From DATJFH01 sp035495815 (GTDB taxonomy: Bacteria > Acidobacteriota > Terriglobia > Bryobacterales > Bryobacteraceae): a stretch of 64,000 nucleotides of DNA. Both the position numbers and the translations under genes were made by a program. The DNA lies in contig DATJFH010000124.1 of the NCBI GenBank assembly GCA_035495815.1, forward strand, positions 13,800 to 77,799. Direction: 5' to 3'. Shown one piece after another: positions 40,153 to 48,635 of the stretch. The notes under the pieces are model-generated. The model was not told the DNA's origin and ran no database searches. It saw nothing but the letters and a program-made list of their open reading frames with translations. Position 1 is the first letter of the stretch. Every line of letters begins with the position of its first letter.

Positions 40153-42375
40153 ATGCCCGCCGAAAATCAGACGAAGGGTCCCGAATCCGGCGGTCAGCCG
40201 CCGGCCGACTTCTGGCGCATCCTCCGCCGGCGCAAGGGCGCCCTGGTTCTGTTCGGCGCCGCGGGGACACTGGCGGGCGTGCTCTGTATGCTGCCTCAGA
40301 CGCCCCTCTATCAGGCCCGAACGTCGCTCGAAATCGTCGGTCTCAACGAGAATTTCCTCAATACCAAGCAGGTCAGGCCCCTCGCCGAGCCGGGCGCCGT
40401 TTCCGATGCGGCCGACCTGCAGACCCAGATCCGGATCCTGCTCAGCGATTCGCTGCTGCGCCGTGTCCTCGACAAGTTGCGCCCCGGCGCCCTCCCCGCC
40501 CTCGGCGCACCGGGTCTGTTTGCCGCCTGGCGCCGGCTCTTCCACATCGACGATACGGCCCCGGCCGGCTCCCGCGCCGCGGCGCTGCTCGAAGCGCAAA
40601 GCGGCATCCGCGTCCGCTCCGCCGGGTCGAGCCGGATCCTCGAGATCAGCGCCGATTCGCCCGACCCGGGGCGTGCCGCCGACCTGGCGAATACCCTGGC
40701 CGGCGAGTTCATCGCGCAGAATCTCGAAGCCCGCTCGAAAGCCACCCGGGACACCAACCGCCTGCTCAACGGCCAGCTCGAAGAGATGCGCCGCAAGCTC
40801 GAGCAGGCCGAGCAGCGTCTGCAGGCTTACGCCAAGCAATCCGGCCTGATGTTCACCAGCGACGATGTCAGCGTCGCGCAGGACGAGCTGGGCCGGATGA
40901 AGGAGGCCCTGTCCATCGCCGAGACCGACCGCATCACCCGTCAGTCGCGATATGAAATGGCGCTGGCCAGCCCGCCGGAGACGCTTCCCGACGTCCTCAA
41001 CGATCAGTCCCTGCGCGACTATCGCGCCCGCCGCGCCGATCTTCGCCGCCAGCTCGCGGATCTGGATCCGACCTACACGCCCGAACATCCCAAAGTCATT
41101 CGCGCGCAGGCCCAGCTGGCAGCCACCGAGTCGGCTCTCGAGCGCGAGCGCGCCGACATCCTGAAGCGGATCGAAAACGAGTACCAGGAAGCCAGGCGGA
41201 AAGCGCTGCTGCTGGCGAACGCCTACCACGAGCAGGCGCGGCTCGCGGCGAAAGAATCGGAAGCCATCATCCGCTACAACATCCTCAAGCGGGAAGCCGA
41301 CTCCGCCCGCCAGCTCTATGACACCCTGCTCCAGCAGATGAAACAATCCGACATCGCGGCGGCTACCCGCTCCGGCAACATCCGCGTGATCGATGAAGCG
41401 CGTGTTCCCGCGTCCCCCTACAAGCCCGACCGCCTGCTCGGGGCCGCCGCCGGACTTCTTATCGGCCTGATGGCGGGCGTCGTGGTTCTGGTCATGCGCG
41501 ACCGCGGCGACCGCAGCATCCGCCAGCCGGGAGACGCATCCTTTTTCCTGAACCTGCCCGAACTGGGCGTCATTCCCTCGGGCAACGGACACGCGGCTCG
41601 GCGGCTGGCCCGCCTGCTCCCTTTCAACGGCGCCGGAAGGCAGGCCGGCGGCATCGAGCTCGTCACCTGGCTCAAAAAACCGTCGCTGATCTCCGAATCG
41701 TTCCGCTCCACGCTGCTCTCCATTCTTTTCGCCAACGGCGGCCGGCAGGCGCAAACGCTGGTCATCGCCAGCGGAGAACCGTCGGAGGGGAAATCCACCG
41801 TGGCCAGCAACCTGGCGCTGGCATTGGCCGAAACCGGTAAAAAGGTCCTCCTCATCGACGCCGACCTGCGCCGTCCGAAGCTTCATGAGATCTTCGGCCT
41901 GTCGAACGAGCACGGGCTCAGCGACATTCTCTCCGGCGCGCCGCTCAACGGCGCCGGCAGCCCCCTCGGCCTGATCCGCGCCACCCGGGCGCCCGGCGTT
42001 TTTCTGCTCACCAGTGGACCGGACGCCGCGCCGGCCCCGCTGTTCCACGGCCCGCGCATGCCGGACCTCCTGCGGCGGCTGCGCAAGGACTACGCCGCCA
42101 TCCTCATCGACACGCCCCCCATGCTCCAGCTTCCCGACGCCCGTCTGCTCGGCAGCATGGCCGACCAGGTGATCCTGGTAGCCCGCTGCGGCAGGACCAG
42201 CCGGGATTCGCTGCTGGCCGTCCGGCGCCGCTTCTCGGAGGACGGCGCGAGCGTCCTCGGGACCGTTCTCAACGACTGGGACCCCGCCTCCGCGCCGTAC
42301 GCGCCGAACGGCCACCTGCAGGGCGCCTACAAGAGTTTTCGGAAACATTACGCCTCGCGAGGAGCGCACGCATGA
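40153..42375 (+). CDS. Wzc-like polysaccharide copolymerase and tyrosine autokinase
   Basis: A 740-aa fusion of a Wzz-type chain-length regulator and a BY-kinase. Membrane helices flank a large coiled-coil periplasmic part (first near residues 30-50, second near 430-450). From about 530 the kinase domain has Walker A ASGEPSEGKST, Walker A' VLLIDADLRRP and Walker B AILIDTPPM. The C-terminal tail carries three tyrosines (APYAPNGHLQGAYKSFRKHY), few for this family but enough for autophosphorylation control. It sets chain length and couples polymerisation to export. It overlaps the next gene by 4 bp. Identification is secure. Confidence 0.93.
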   Translation: MPAENQTKGPESGGQPPADFWRILRRRKGALVLFGAAGTLAGVLCMLPQTPLYQARTSLEIVGLNENFLNTKQVRPLAEPGAVSDAADLQTQIRILLSDSLLRRVLDKLRPGALPALGAPGLFAAWRRLFHIDDTAPAGSRAAALLEAQSGIRVRSAGSSRILEISADSPDPGRAADLANTLAGEFIAQNLEARSKATRDTNRLLNGQLEEMRRKLEQAEQRLQAYAKQSGLMFTSDDVSVAQDELGRMKEALSIAETDRITRQSRYEMALASPPETLPDVLNDQSLRDYRARRADLRRQLADLDPTYTPEHPKVIRAQAQLAATESALERERADILKRIENEYQEARRKALLLANAYHEQARLAAKESEAIIRYNILKREADSARQLYDTLLQQMKQSDIAAATRSGNIRVIDEARVPASPYKPDRLLGAAAGLLIGLMAGVVVLVMRDRGDRSIRQPGDASFFLNLPELGVIPSGNGHAARRLARLLPFNGAGRQAGGIELVTWLKKPSLISESFRSTLLSILFANGGRQAQTLVIASGEPSEGKSTVASNLALALAETGKKVLLIDADLRRPKLHEIFGLSNEHGLSDILSGAPLNGAGSPLGLIRATRAPGVFLLTSGPDAAPAPLFHGPRMPDLLRRLRKDYAAILIDTPPMLQLPDARLLGSMADQVILVARCGRTSRDSLLAVRRRFSEDGASVLGTVLNDWDPASAPYAPNGHLQGAYKSFRKHYASRGAHA

Positions 42376-43382
42376 CACCTTCTAAACTTCACGACGAACA
42401 TTTTCTGGTCACCGGCGCCGCCGGGTTCATCGGCTCGGCGGTGGCGACCCTGCTGCTCGAGCGCGGCGCCCGCGTGACCGGCGTCGACAACCTCTGCGCC
42501 ACCTACGACGTCCGCCTCAAGCTCCTGCGGCTCGAGCGCCTTCTCAAGCGGCCGGGCTTCGCCTTCCGCTGTCTCGACGTCGAGGATTTCGACGCCCTCA
42601 GGCAGATCGGGGTCCCGGGCGGCGGCCGGCCCTACGACGGCATCTTCCATCTGGCCGCCCGCGCCGGCGTGAGGACTTCCACGCTCAACCCCTGGGTCTA
42701 TGTGCGCACCAATATCATCGGGACGCTCAACATCCTCGAGCTGGCGCGCGAAAACGGAGTCCCGCACCTGGTGGTCGCCTCCAGCTCCAGCGTGTACGGG
42801 AACGGCGGCGAGGGAGCCTCCTCCGAATCGGGCGCCGCCGATGAGCCGCTTTCCCCATACGCCGCCACCAAGAAGGGCGCCGAGGCCATCTGCCACAGCT
42901 ATCACCACCTGTTCGGCCTCAACATCTCGCTGCTGCGCTACTTCACCGTCTACGGACCCTACGGACGGCCCGACATGGCGCTGTTCCGATTCGTGCACTG
43001 GATCTCCACCGGTCAGCCGGTGGTGATCTACGGGGACGGCCTGCAGCAGCGCGATTTTACCTACATTGCCGACATCGCGCGGGGCACGGTAGCCGCCGTC
43101 CGCCTGCCCGGCTTCCACATCCTCAACCTGGGATCGGACCATCCCGTCCAGGTGCTCGAAGCCGTCCACAAGATCGAGGCGGCGCTCGGCAAGAGCGGCA
43201 GGCTGGATTTCCGGCCGGCTCACGGGGCGGACGTCGCCCGCACCTGGGCGGAGATCGGGAAAGCTCGTCAGCTGTTGCGCTGGCGCCCGGAAACGCCCTT
43301 CGATTCCGGCATCGAGCGCTTGACCCGCTGGTACACCCAGCATCGGACGGCCCTGGCAGGGCTCGAGTACGCTTCCGAATGA
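42372..43382 (+). CDS. NAD-dependent sugar-nucleotide epimerase (UDP-glucuronate 4-epimerase-like)
   Basis: An extended short-chain dehydrogenase of 336 aa. It has TGAAGFIGSAVA for NAD binding near residues 14-25, the SSSSVYG serine and the SPYAATKKGAE Tyr-Lys pair of the catalytic triad, and a substrate-binding YFTVYGPYGRPDMA typical of UDP-glucuronate/UDP-GlcNAcA 4-epimerases. It would supply a 4-epimerised uronic acid (for example galacturonate) for the polymer. ATGA overlaps with both neighbours. A related UDP-hexose epimerase activity cannot be excluded. Confidence 0.87.
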   Translation: MTPSKLHDEHFLVTGAAGFIGSAVATLLLERGARVTGVDNLCATYDVRLKLLRLERLLKRPGFAFRCLDVEDFDALRQIGVPGGGRPYDGIFHLAARAGVRTSTLNPWVYVRTNIIGTLNILELARENGVPHLVVASSSSVYGNGGEGASSESGAADEPLSPYAATKKGAEAICHSYHHLFGLNISLLRYFTVYGPYGRPDMALFRFVHWISTGQPVVIYGDGLQQRDFTYIADIARGTVAAVRLPGFHILNLGSDHPVQVLEAVHKIEAALGKSGRLDFRPAHGADVARTWAEIGKARQLLRWRPETPFDSGIERLTRWYTQHRTALAGLEYASE

Positions 43383-44479
43383 CTACCCCGGTTCAGACCT
43401 CGGGCGCCCGTGTCGTATTCACCGGCCAGCACTGGCCGGGCTCGAACTCGCTCTATATCGCCCGCGCCTTCGAGCAGTCCGGCGCCACCGTGCGCTTTCT
43501 CGACGACACGGGGCTGTTTCCGGAATGGCGCGGAAAGTTCAACCGCGGCATTCGACGGCTGCTGCTCAAGCCCGTCATCGAGCCGGAGTGGAACCGTCAG
43601 CTGCTGGCCCTGGTCGCGCGCCTGCAGCCGCACCTGGTGTACATCACCAACGCCGATTTCTGTTATCGAAAAACGCTGCAGACCATCCGCGGCGCGGGTA
43701 TTCCCGTCATGTGCTTCTATCACGACGTCCCCTGGAAGAACCGGCCCGGCAGCCGCTTCAGCGAATGCCTCGACCTGTTCGACCTGGTGGCCACCACCCG
43801 GCGCTGGCACCAGGCCCAGTTCACCGCCGCCGGCGCCCGGGAGGTGGCCGTGGTGCGCTTCGGCTTCGACCCCGCCGTGCACCGCCCGCTAACTCCGGCC
43901 GGGCAGGACAGGATCTATTACGGCGCCGACGCCGCCCTCATCGCCTCCTATGCCGGGCAGAGAAAGCAGGACCTGGAGCGGCTGCTGTCGGACGCTTCCG
44001 GCTTCCGCCTGGACATCTGGGGCAATCTCTGGAACCATCTCCCCGCCTCCTCGCCGGCGCGCTCGAGCTGGCGCGGCCGCGACGTGCACGAGCAGGAGAT
44101 CCCGGTCATTTACGCCTGCTCCCGGGTTGCGCTGCACTGGGTCCGCTGGGAGCGGGAAGACTCCGACCCCGCCATGCGAATCGGCGACCAGCACAACAGC
44201 CGGACGTTTCAGATTGCCGCCTGCGGAGGAGCCCTCATGCTGGCCCAGCGTACCGAAGAGCATCAGGCCTTCTTCCGTGAAGACCAGGAGGCGGTCTTTT
44301 TCTCGGACGCCCGGGAACTGCGCGACAAACTCGCCTGGTGGCTCGACCCGTCCCGCGAGGAGCGCCGCCGCGCCGTGGCTTCGGCCGCGCGCCTCCGCTG
44401 CCTCGCGGAAGATTACTCGTATGGACCCGTGGTTCGCCGCTTCCTCACCCACTTCAACCTTCCGGTGGCCTGCCTATGA
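43379..44479 (+). CDS. CgeB-like glycosyltransferase
   Basis: A 366-aa GT-B-type protein. VVFTGQHWPGSNSLYIARAF opens the acceptor domain, and the C-terminal domain ends with NSRTFQIAACGGALMLAQRT and an acidic EDQEAVFFSDARELRDKL, the donor-site pattern of the CgeB/glycosyltransferase group 1 family. No membrane segment. It is coupled by ATGA overlaps to the epimerase before it and the dehydratase after it. It transfers an unknown sugar during repeat-unit assembly at the cytoplasmic membrane face. Confidence 0.78.
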   Translation: MTTPVQTSGARVVFTGQHWPGSNSLYIARAFEQSGATVRFLDDTGLFPEWRGKFNRGIRRLLLKPVIEPEWNRQLLALVARLQPHLVYITNADFCYRKTLQTIRGAGIPVMCFYHDVPWKNRPGSRFSECLDLFDLVATTRRWHQAQFTAAGAREVAVVRFGFDPAVHRPLTPAGQDRIYYGADAALIASYAGQRKQDLERLLSDASGFRLDIWGNLWNHLPASSPARSSWRGRDVHEQEIPVIYACSRVALHWVRWEREDSDPAMRIGDQHNSRTFQIAACGGALMLAQRTEEHQAFFREDQEAVFFSDARELRDKLAWWLDPSREERRRAVASAARLRCLAEDYSYGPVVRRFLTHFNLPVACL

Positions 44480-45519
44480 ACAATCTCACCGCCGGCCGCG
44501 CGGCTTACGCGGCCTTCTTTCGCGGCAGGCGCATCCTGGTGACCGGCGGCACGGGCAGCTTCGGCCGCCAGATCGTCACCGAGCTGCTCGCCCTGTCCGC
44601 CGGCCGGATCGTCATCTACAGCCGCGACGAGAAGAAGCAGTACGACATGCAGGATCAGTACGCGGGCGAGTCCCGGCTGCGCTTCGTGATCGGCGACGTG
44701 CGGGACTTCGGCGCCCTGTCGCAGGCCATGCGCGGCATGGACATCGTCTATCATGCCGCCGCCTTGAAGCAGGTCCCGAATTGCGAGCGCTATCCGATGG
44801 AGGCGGTTCTCACCAACGTCGTGGGCGCGGAGAATGTCCGCCGCGCGGCCATCGCGCACCAGGTCTCCATGGTCGTTTCGGTGAGCACCGACAAAGCCGT
44901 CAAGCCCGTCAACGTCATGGGGATGACCAAGGCCCTCTCCGAAAAAGTTCTGCTGGCCGAAGGCGCCGAGGAGGGCCCCACCCGCTTCGTCATGGTCCGC
45001 TACGGCAATGTTATCGGCAGTAGGGGCAGCGTCGTGCCGCTGTTCCGGCAGCGCATCGCCGACGGCCGGCCGCTGCCCGTGACCAATCCCGAGATGACGC
45101 GCTTCCTGCTCACTCTTCCGGAAGCAATCGACCTGGTGTTTCATGCCACCGTTCACGGGCTCGGCGGACACCTCTACGTCCGGCGCATGCCGGCCTGCAC
45201 CGTGCTGGGCCTCGCGCAGGCCATGGCGAAATGCTGCGCCGGCAGTCCGGACTACCCCATCCAGATTTCCGGCGTCCGTCCCGGCGAGAAGATTCACGAG
45301 ACCCTGGTTTCGGAAGAGGAGATGATCCGCGCCGAGGAGTCGCCCTGGTATTACGACATCCATCCGGTAGGAACCGCGGTCGGCGCCGAGCGACGCTCCA
45401 GCGGATTCCACGAGTACCGCTCCGACAACACCGAGCGGATCACTGAAGCCGCCCTGATTCTGCTGCTGGTGCGCGGCGGCTGGTCGCGGCGCGAAAGGTT
45501 CTACCCGGCGGCCTCATGA
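44476..45519 (+). CDS. UDP-GlcNAc 4,6-dehydratase-like enzyme (CapD/FlaA1 family, short form)
   Basis: A soluble 347-aa extended SDR. It has TGGTGSFGRQIV for NAD binding, IVIYSRDEKKQYDMQ and HAAALKQVPNCE, all diagnostic of the FlaA1/CapD/WbpM group. The catalytic line reads SVSTDKAVKPVNVMGMTK: methionine replaces the usual tyrosine before the lysine, as in membrane-bound WbpM-type enzymes, although this protein lacks their membrane domain. It likely forms a UDP-4-keto-6-deoxyhexosamine, feeding the C-methyltransferase and aminotransferase of the operon. ATGA overlaps on both sides. Confidence 0.85.
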   Translation: MNNLTAGRAAYAAFFRGRRILVTGGTGSFGRQIVTELLALSAGRIVIYSRDEKKQYDMQDQYAGESRLRFVIGDVRDFGALSQAMRGMDIVYHAAALKQVPNCERYPMEAVLTNVVGAENVRRAAIAHQVSMVVSVSTDKAVKPVNVMGMTKALSEKVLLAEGAEEGPTRFVMVRYGNVIGSRGSVVPLFRQRIADGRPLPVTNPEMTRFLLTLPEAIDLVFHATVHGLGGHLYVRRMPACTVLGLAQAMAKCCAGSPDYPIQISGVRPGEKIHETLVSEEEMIRAEESPWYYDIHPVGTAVGAERRSSGFHEYRSDNTERITEAALILLLVRGGWSRRERFYPAAS

Positions 45520-46784
45520 GCGCCACCCTCGAAACGCGCGAGACCTGCCGCATCTGCAACGCCGGCGGCCTGGAACTGGTTCTCGACTATGGCCCCATGC
45601 CGCTGGCCGGCGGATTCCGCGAGCCCGGCGATACCGGACCCTGCGAGGAGTTTCCGCTGCGCCTGTTCCGCTGCCCGCGCTGCACCTTGATGCAGGTGCT
45701 CGACCTGGTTCCCGCCGACCGCATCTTCCGCGCCTATTCCTATGCCTCCGGCACGACCCGCACTCTGCGCGAGCATTTCGCCGCCATGGCGCCGGAAATT
45801 GTCGAGCGGGCCGGAGCCCGCGGAGAGCCCGCCGTCGAGTTCGGCTGCAATGACGGCGTCCTGATGCGGCCCCTGCTGGCCGCCGGCGCCCGCGCCCTGG
45901 GAGTCGATCCCTCGGACGTAGCGCTGCGCGCCAGCCGCGAGCAGGGCTGGCCGCTGATCCCGGAGTACTTCACCGAAGAGCTCGCCCGCCGCATCGTCGC
46001 CAGATACGGCAAGGCACGGCTCATCGCCGGCGCCAACGTCTTCGCCCACATGGACGACATCCACGGCGTCGTTCGCGCCGCCGATCTTCTGCTGCACGAC
46101 CAAGGTCATCTCGTCCTGGAGGTTCACTACCAGGGCGACCTCGTCTCGCTCGTCCAATTCGACACCGTCTACCACGAGCACCTCTCCTACTTCTCCCTCC
46201 GCTCGCTGACCGGGCTGTTCCGCCCCTACGGGCTGCGCATCGCCGACGTGCGGCGAATTCCGATCCACTCGGGGTCGATCCGGATCACGGTGGTTCGCGA
46301 AAGATCCGGCTACCCCGAATCTCCCGCCGTTCGCGTGATGGAGGACCAGGAGCGGAATTGGGACATCCGGCGGTTCGTCCGGCTGGCCGGAGTCCGGCGG
46401 GCCGAACTGCGCCAGCTGGTCCTTCGGCTGACCTCCGATGACCTGCGCGTCGCCGCCTACGGGGCCGCGGGCCGGATGACGATTCTTCTCAACTGGTGCG
46501 GACTCGGCCGCGATCTCGTCGATTACGTGGTCGACTCCTCCCCGCTGCGCTACGGCCGGCGCGTTCCCGGAGTCGATGTTCCGATTGCGCCGCCCGAACG
46601 CTTCCGAGCCGCGCCGCCGGATTACGCCCTCCTCACCGCCTGGAATTACGAGGAGGAGATCCTCGCGAAGGAGCGGCGCTTTCTTTCCCATGGCGGGAAG
46701 TTCATCGTCCCGCTGCCGGTTGTCCGGGTGGCCGGGGCGGCGCGCTCGGGCCGTCTCAGCCGGTATGCCGGGGCGCTGTCATGA
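45516..46784 (+). CDS. NDP-sugar C-methyltransferase-like protein
   Basis: The 422-aa protein has the three-part layout of TylC3-type sugar C-methyltransferases. An N-terminal zinc-binding region has four cysteines (CRICNAG and FRCPRCTLMQ). A SAM-binding core follows (AVEFGCNDGVLMRPLLAAG; LIAGANVFAHMDDIHG). A C-terminal domain begins with VAAYGAAGRMTILLNWC. VYHEHLSYFSLRSL is the conserved catalytic segment. These enzymes methylate carbon 3 or 5 of 4-keto sugars, consistent with the dehydratase gene just upstream (ATGA overlap). Branched-sugar synthesis is therefore likely; the exact position is unknown. Confidence 0.82.
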   Translation: MSATLETRETCRICNAGGLELVLDYGPMPLAGGFREPGDTGPCEEFPLRLFRCPRCTLMQVLDLVPADRIFRAYSYASGTTRTLREHFAAMAPEIVERAGARGEPAVEFGCNDGVLMRPLLAAGARALGVDPSDVALRASREQGWPLIPEYFTEELARRIVARYGKARLIAGANVFAHMDDIHGVVRAADLLLHDQGHLVLEVHYQGDLVSLVQFDTVYHEHLSYFSLRSLTGLFRPYGLRIADVRRIPIHSGSIRITVVRERSGYPESPAVRVMEDQERNWDIRRFVRLAGVRRAELRQLVLRLTSDDLRVAAYGAAGRMTILLNWCGLGRDLVDYVVDSSPLRYGRRVPGVDVPIAPPERFRAAPPDYALLTAWNYEEEILAKERRFLSHGGKFIVPLPVVRVAGAARSGRLSRYAGALS

Positions 46785-47731
46785 GGACCCGCTCCTCCAT
46801 GCTCCCGCCGGCTCCGGACACGCCCGGACCGCGGCCCAAAGTCAGCGCCATCATGGTCACCTGCAACCGGCTGACGAACCTCCGCGGCTGCGCGCGAATG
46901 ATCCTCGACCAGACACACTCCGATCTCGAGCTGATTGTCGCCGACGACCACTCCGGGGATGGCACCGAAGCCTGGGTGCGCCGCCTCATCGAGGACGATC
47001 CGCGGGTGCGCTACAACCGCGCGCCCTTCAAGGGCGGCATCAACACGGCCCTCAACAGCGCCATCGCCGGCGCCCGCGGCGAGTACATCCAGATCTGCCA
47101 CGACCACGACCACTACCTGCCCGGCCTCACCGCCCGCATGGCCGGCGTGCTCGACCGCCATCCTGGAGTCGTCTTCGTCCACCCCGGCCGGCAGGGCTGC
47201 GATCACCTCATGAATCCCCGGCCCGATTGCCTCTTCGTGTGCGGCTACCCCGAGGTCACCCGCGGCGATCAGTGGAGGCGCTTCATGCTCGGCCGCCTGG
47301 ACAGCCCGGTCACCGGTCTGAGCATGATTCGCCGGTCCGCCCTCGACCAAGCGGGTCTGTTCGATGCGGAGTTCGGCCCCTGCAGCGACGTCGATATGTG
47401 GCTGCGGCTGTGCGCCCTGGGAGACGTCGGCTACGTCGACGAGCTGCTGCTCTACGTCCGCGGCCGCGAGCCCGGCCACCCATACGAGGGGGCGGCCTGG
47501 CAGGTCGGACACCAGCTGATCCGCATTCATCGGAAACACCTGAAGCTCGCCTACAGCGGACCCGGCTATGTTTACCGGCGCGCCCGGAGTGAATTCGAGA
47601 TCGACCTTTCGCTGGCCGTCAGCTATCTGAACAGCTTCCGCCACAAACGGAGCCGCGATATCGCGGAAGGCCGCCAATACCTGCGCCGGCATGGGGTTCT
47701 CGTCTCCCGCCTGCTTGGATGGGCGCTGTGA
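46781..47731 (+). CDS. Family 2 glycosyltransferase
   Basis: A 316-aa GT-A-fold transferase: VSAIMVTCNRLTNLRG starts the nucleotide-binding domain, LIVADDHSGDGTEAW carries the first aspartates, and ICHDHDHYLPG replaces the common DxD with DHD. The later CSDVDMWLRLCALG is the ED-type catalytic base region. No membrane segments. The ATG lies in the end of the methyltransferase gene (ATGA). It adds one sugar to the repeat unit; donor unknown. Confidence 0.87.
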   Translation: MRTRSSMLPPAPDTPGPRPKVSAIMVTCNRLTNLRGCARMILDQTHSDLELIVADDHSGDGTEAWVRRLIEDDPRVRYNRAPFKGGINTALNSAIAGARGEYIQICHDHDHYLPGLTARMAGVLDRHPGVVFVHPGRQGCDHLMNPRPDCLFVCGYPEVTRGDQWRRFMLGRLDSPVTGLSMIRRSALDQAGLFDAEFGPCSDVDMWLRLCALGDVGYVDELLLYVRGREPGHPYEGAAWQVGHQLIRIHRKHLKLAYSGPGYVYRRARSEFEIDLSLAVSYLNSFRHKRSRDIAEGRQYLRRHGVLVSRLLGWAL

Positions 47732-47741
47732 AGGCTCGGCC

Positions 47742-48635
47742 ATGAGGGTACTGGTTTTCGGCGCCACCGGAATTCTGGGTCACCAGCTGATGCGCAGGCT
47801 CGGGCGCAGGTTCGAAGTCTACGGAACCGTGCGCCGGGAATCGGACCTCGCGCAGGCCGCCGCGTCCTGGTCGGCGGCAGGCATCCTCGGAGGCGTCGCG
47901 GTCGAAGATCCCGGCAGTGTTTCCCGCGCGATCCGCATCGTGCGGCCCCACGCCGCGGTCAACTGCATCGCCAGCCCGCCGTGGCTGCAAACCCGCGGCG
48001 ACCTGAACGCCTGTATCGCGGTGAACGCGAAGTTCCCCCACGACCTCGCCGGCCTATGCGAAAACGCCGGAGCGCGGCTGATTCACATCAGCACCGACGG
48101 TGTGTTCTCGGGATCGCGCGGGCAGTACACCGAGTGCGACCCGTGCGACGCCACCGATCCGTACGGCAAGGCCAAATTTCTGGGCGAGGTCTCCGGCCCG
48201 AACTGCCTCACGCTGCGGACGTCGTTCATCGGCCGCGATCTCCGCCGGCCGGGAAGCGGGCTTCTCGAATGGCTCCTTTCACAGCGGGGCCGCGCCGTCA
48301 AAGGCTATCGGCGCTCCTTTTTCACCGGGCTCACCAGCGGCGCGCTGTCGGACGTCATTCAGGGCGTCCTCTCGGGTCATCCCACCCTCGCCGGCCTTTT
48401 CCACGTCGCCGGGCCGCGCATTTCGAAGCTCGCCCTGCTCGAAGCCCTCCGCGACCGGTTCAAGCTCTCCATCCGCATCGAGCCCGACGATTCCACGGTT
48501 TGCGACCGCTCCCTCGACGGCTTCGCCTTCGAGCGCCGCACCGGCATCCGCCCGCCGTCCTGGCCCGCCATGCTCGAAGAGCTGTATCCGGAACCGCCGC
48601 TGCCGCGGATCGAGGCCGCCGCATGCAAAGCGTAA
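47742..48635 (+). CDS. RmlD-like NAD(P)-dependent sugar reductase/epimerase
   Basis: A 297-aa short-chain dehydrogenase of the dTDP-4-dehydrorhamnose reductase type. It has FGATGILGHQLMRRL at residues 6-20, HISTDGVFSGSRGQY with the catalytic serine region, and DPYGKAKFLGE with the Tyr-Lys pair. RmlD proteins reduce 4-keto sugars to 6-deoxy sugars; here the 4-keto substrate could come from the dehydratase gene three genes upstream. The start at 47742 is the first ATG in line with the Rossmann motif. The 3' end overlaps the flippase by 13 bp. Confidence 0.82.
   Translation: MRVLVFGATGILGHQLMRRLGRRFEVYGTVRRESDLAQAAASWSAAGILGGVAVEDPGSVSRAIRIVRPHAAVNCIASPPWLQTRGDLNACIAVNAKFPHDLAGLCENAGARLIHISTDGVFSGSRGQYTECDPCDATDPYGKAKFLGEVSGPNCLTLRTSFIGRDLRRPGSGLLEWLLSQRGRAVKGYRRSFFTGLTSGALSDVIQGVLSGHPTLAGLFHVAGPRISKLALLEALRDRFKLSIRIEPDDSTVCDRSLDGFAFERRTGIRPPSWPAMLEELYPEPPLPRIEAAACKA

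Noticed and set aside
40105..42378. 757-codon minus-strand open frame opposite the Wzc-like gene
   Set aside because: A high-GC shadow frame, Gly/Arg/Ala-rich without motifs, antisense to a gene with all kinase motifs; the same applies to long minus-strand frames at 51491-53737 and 49759-51552.
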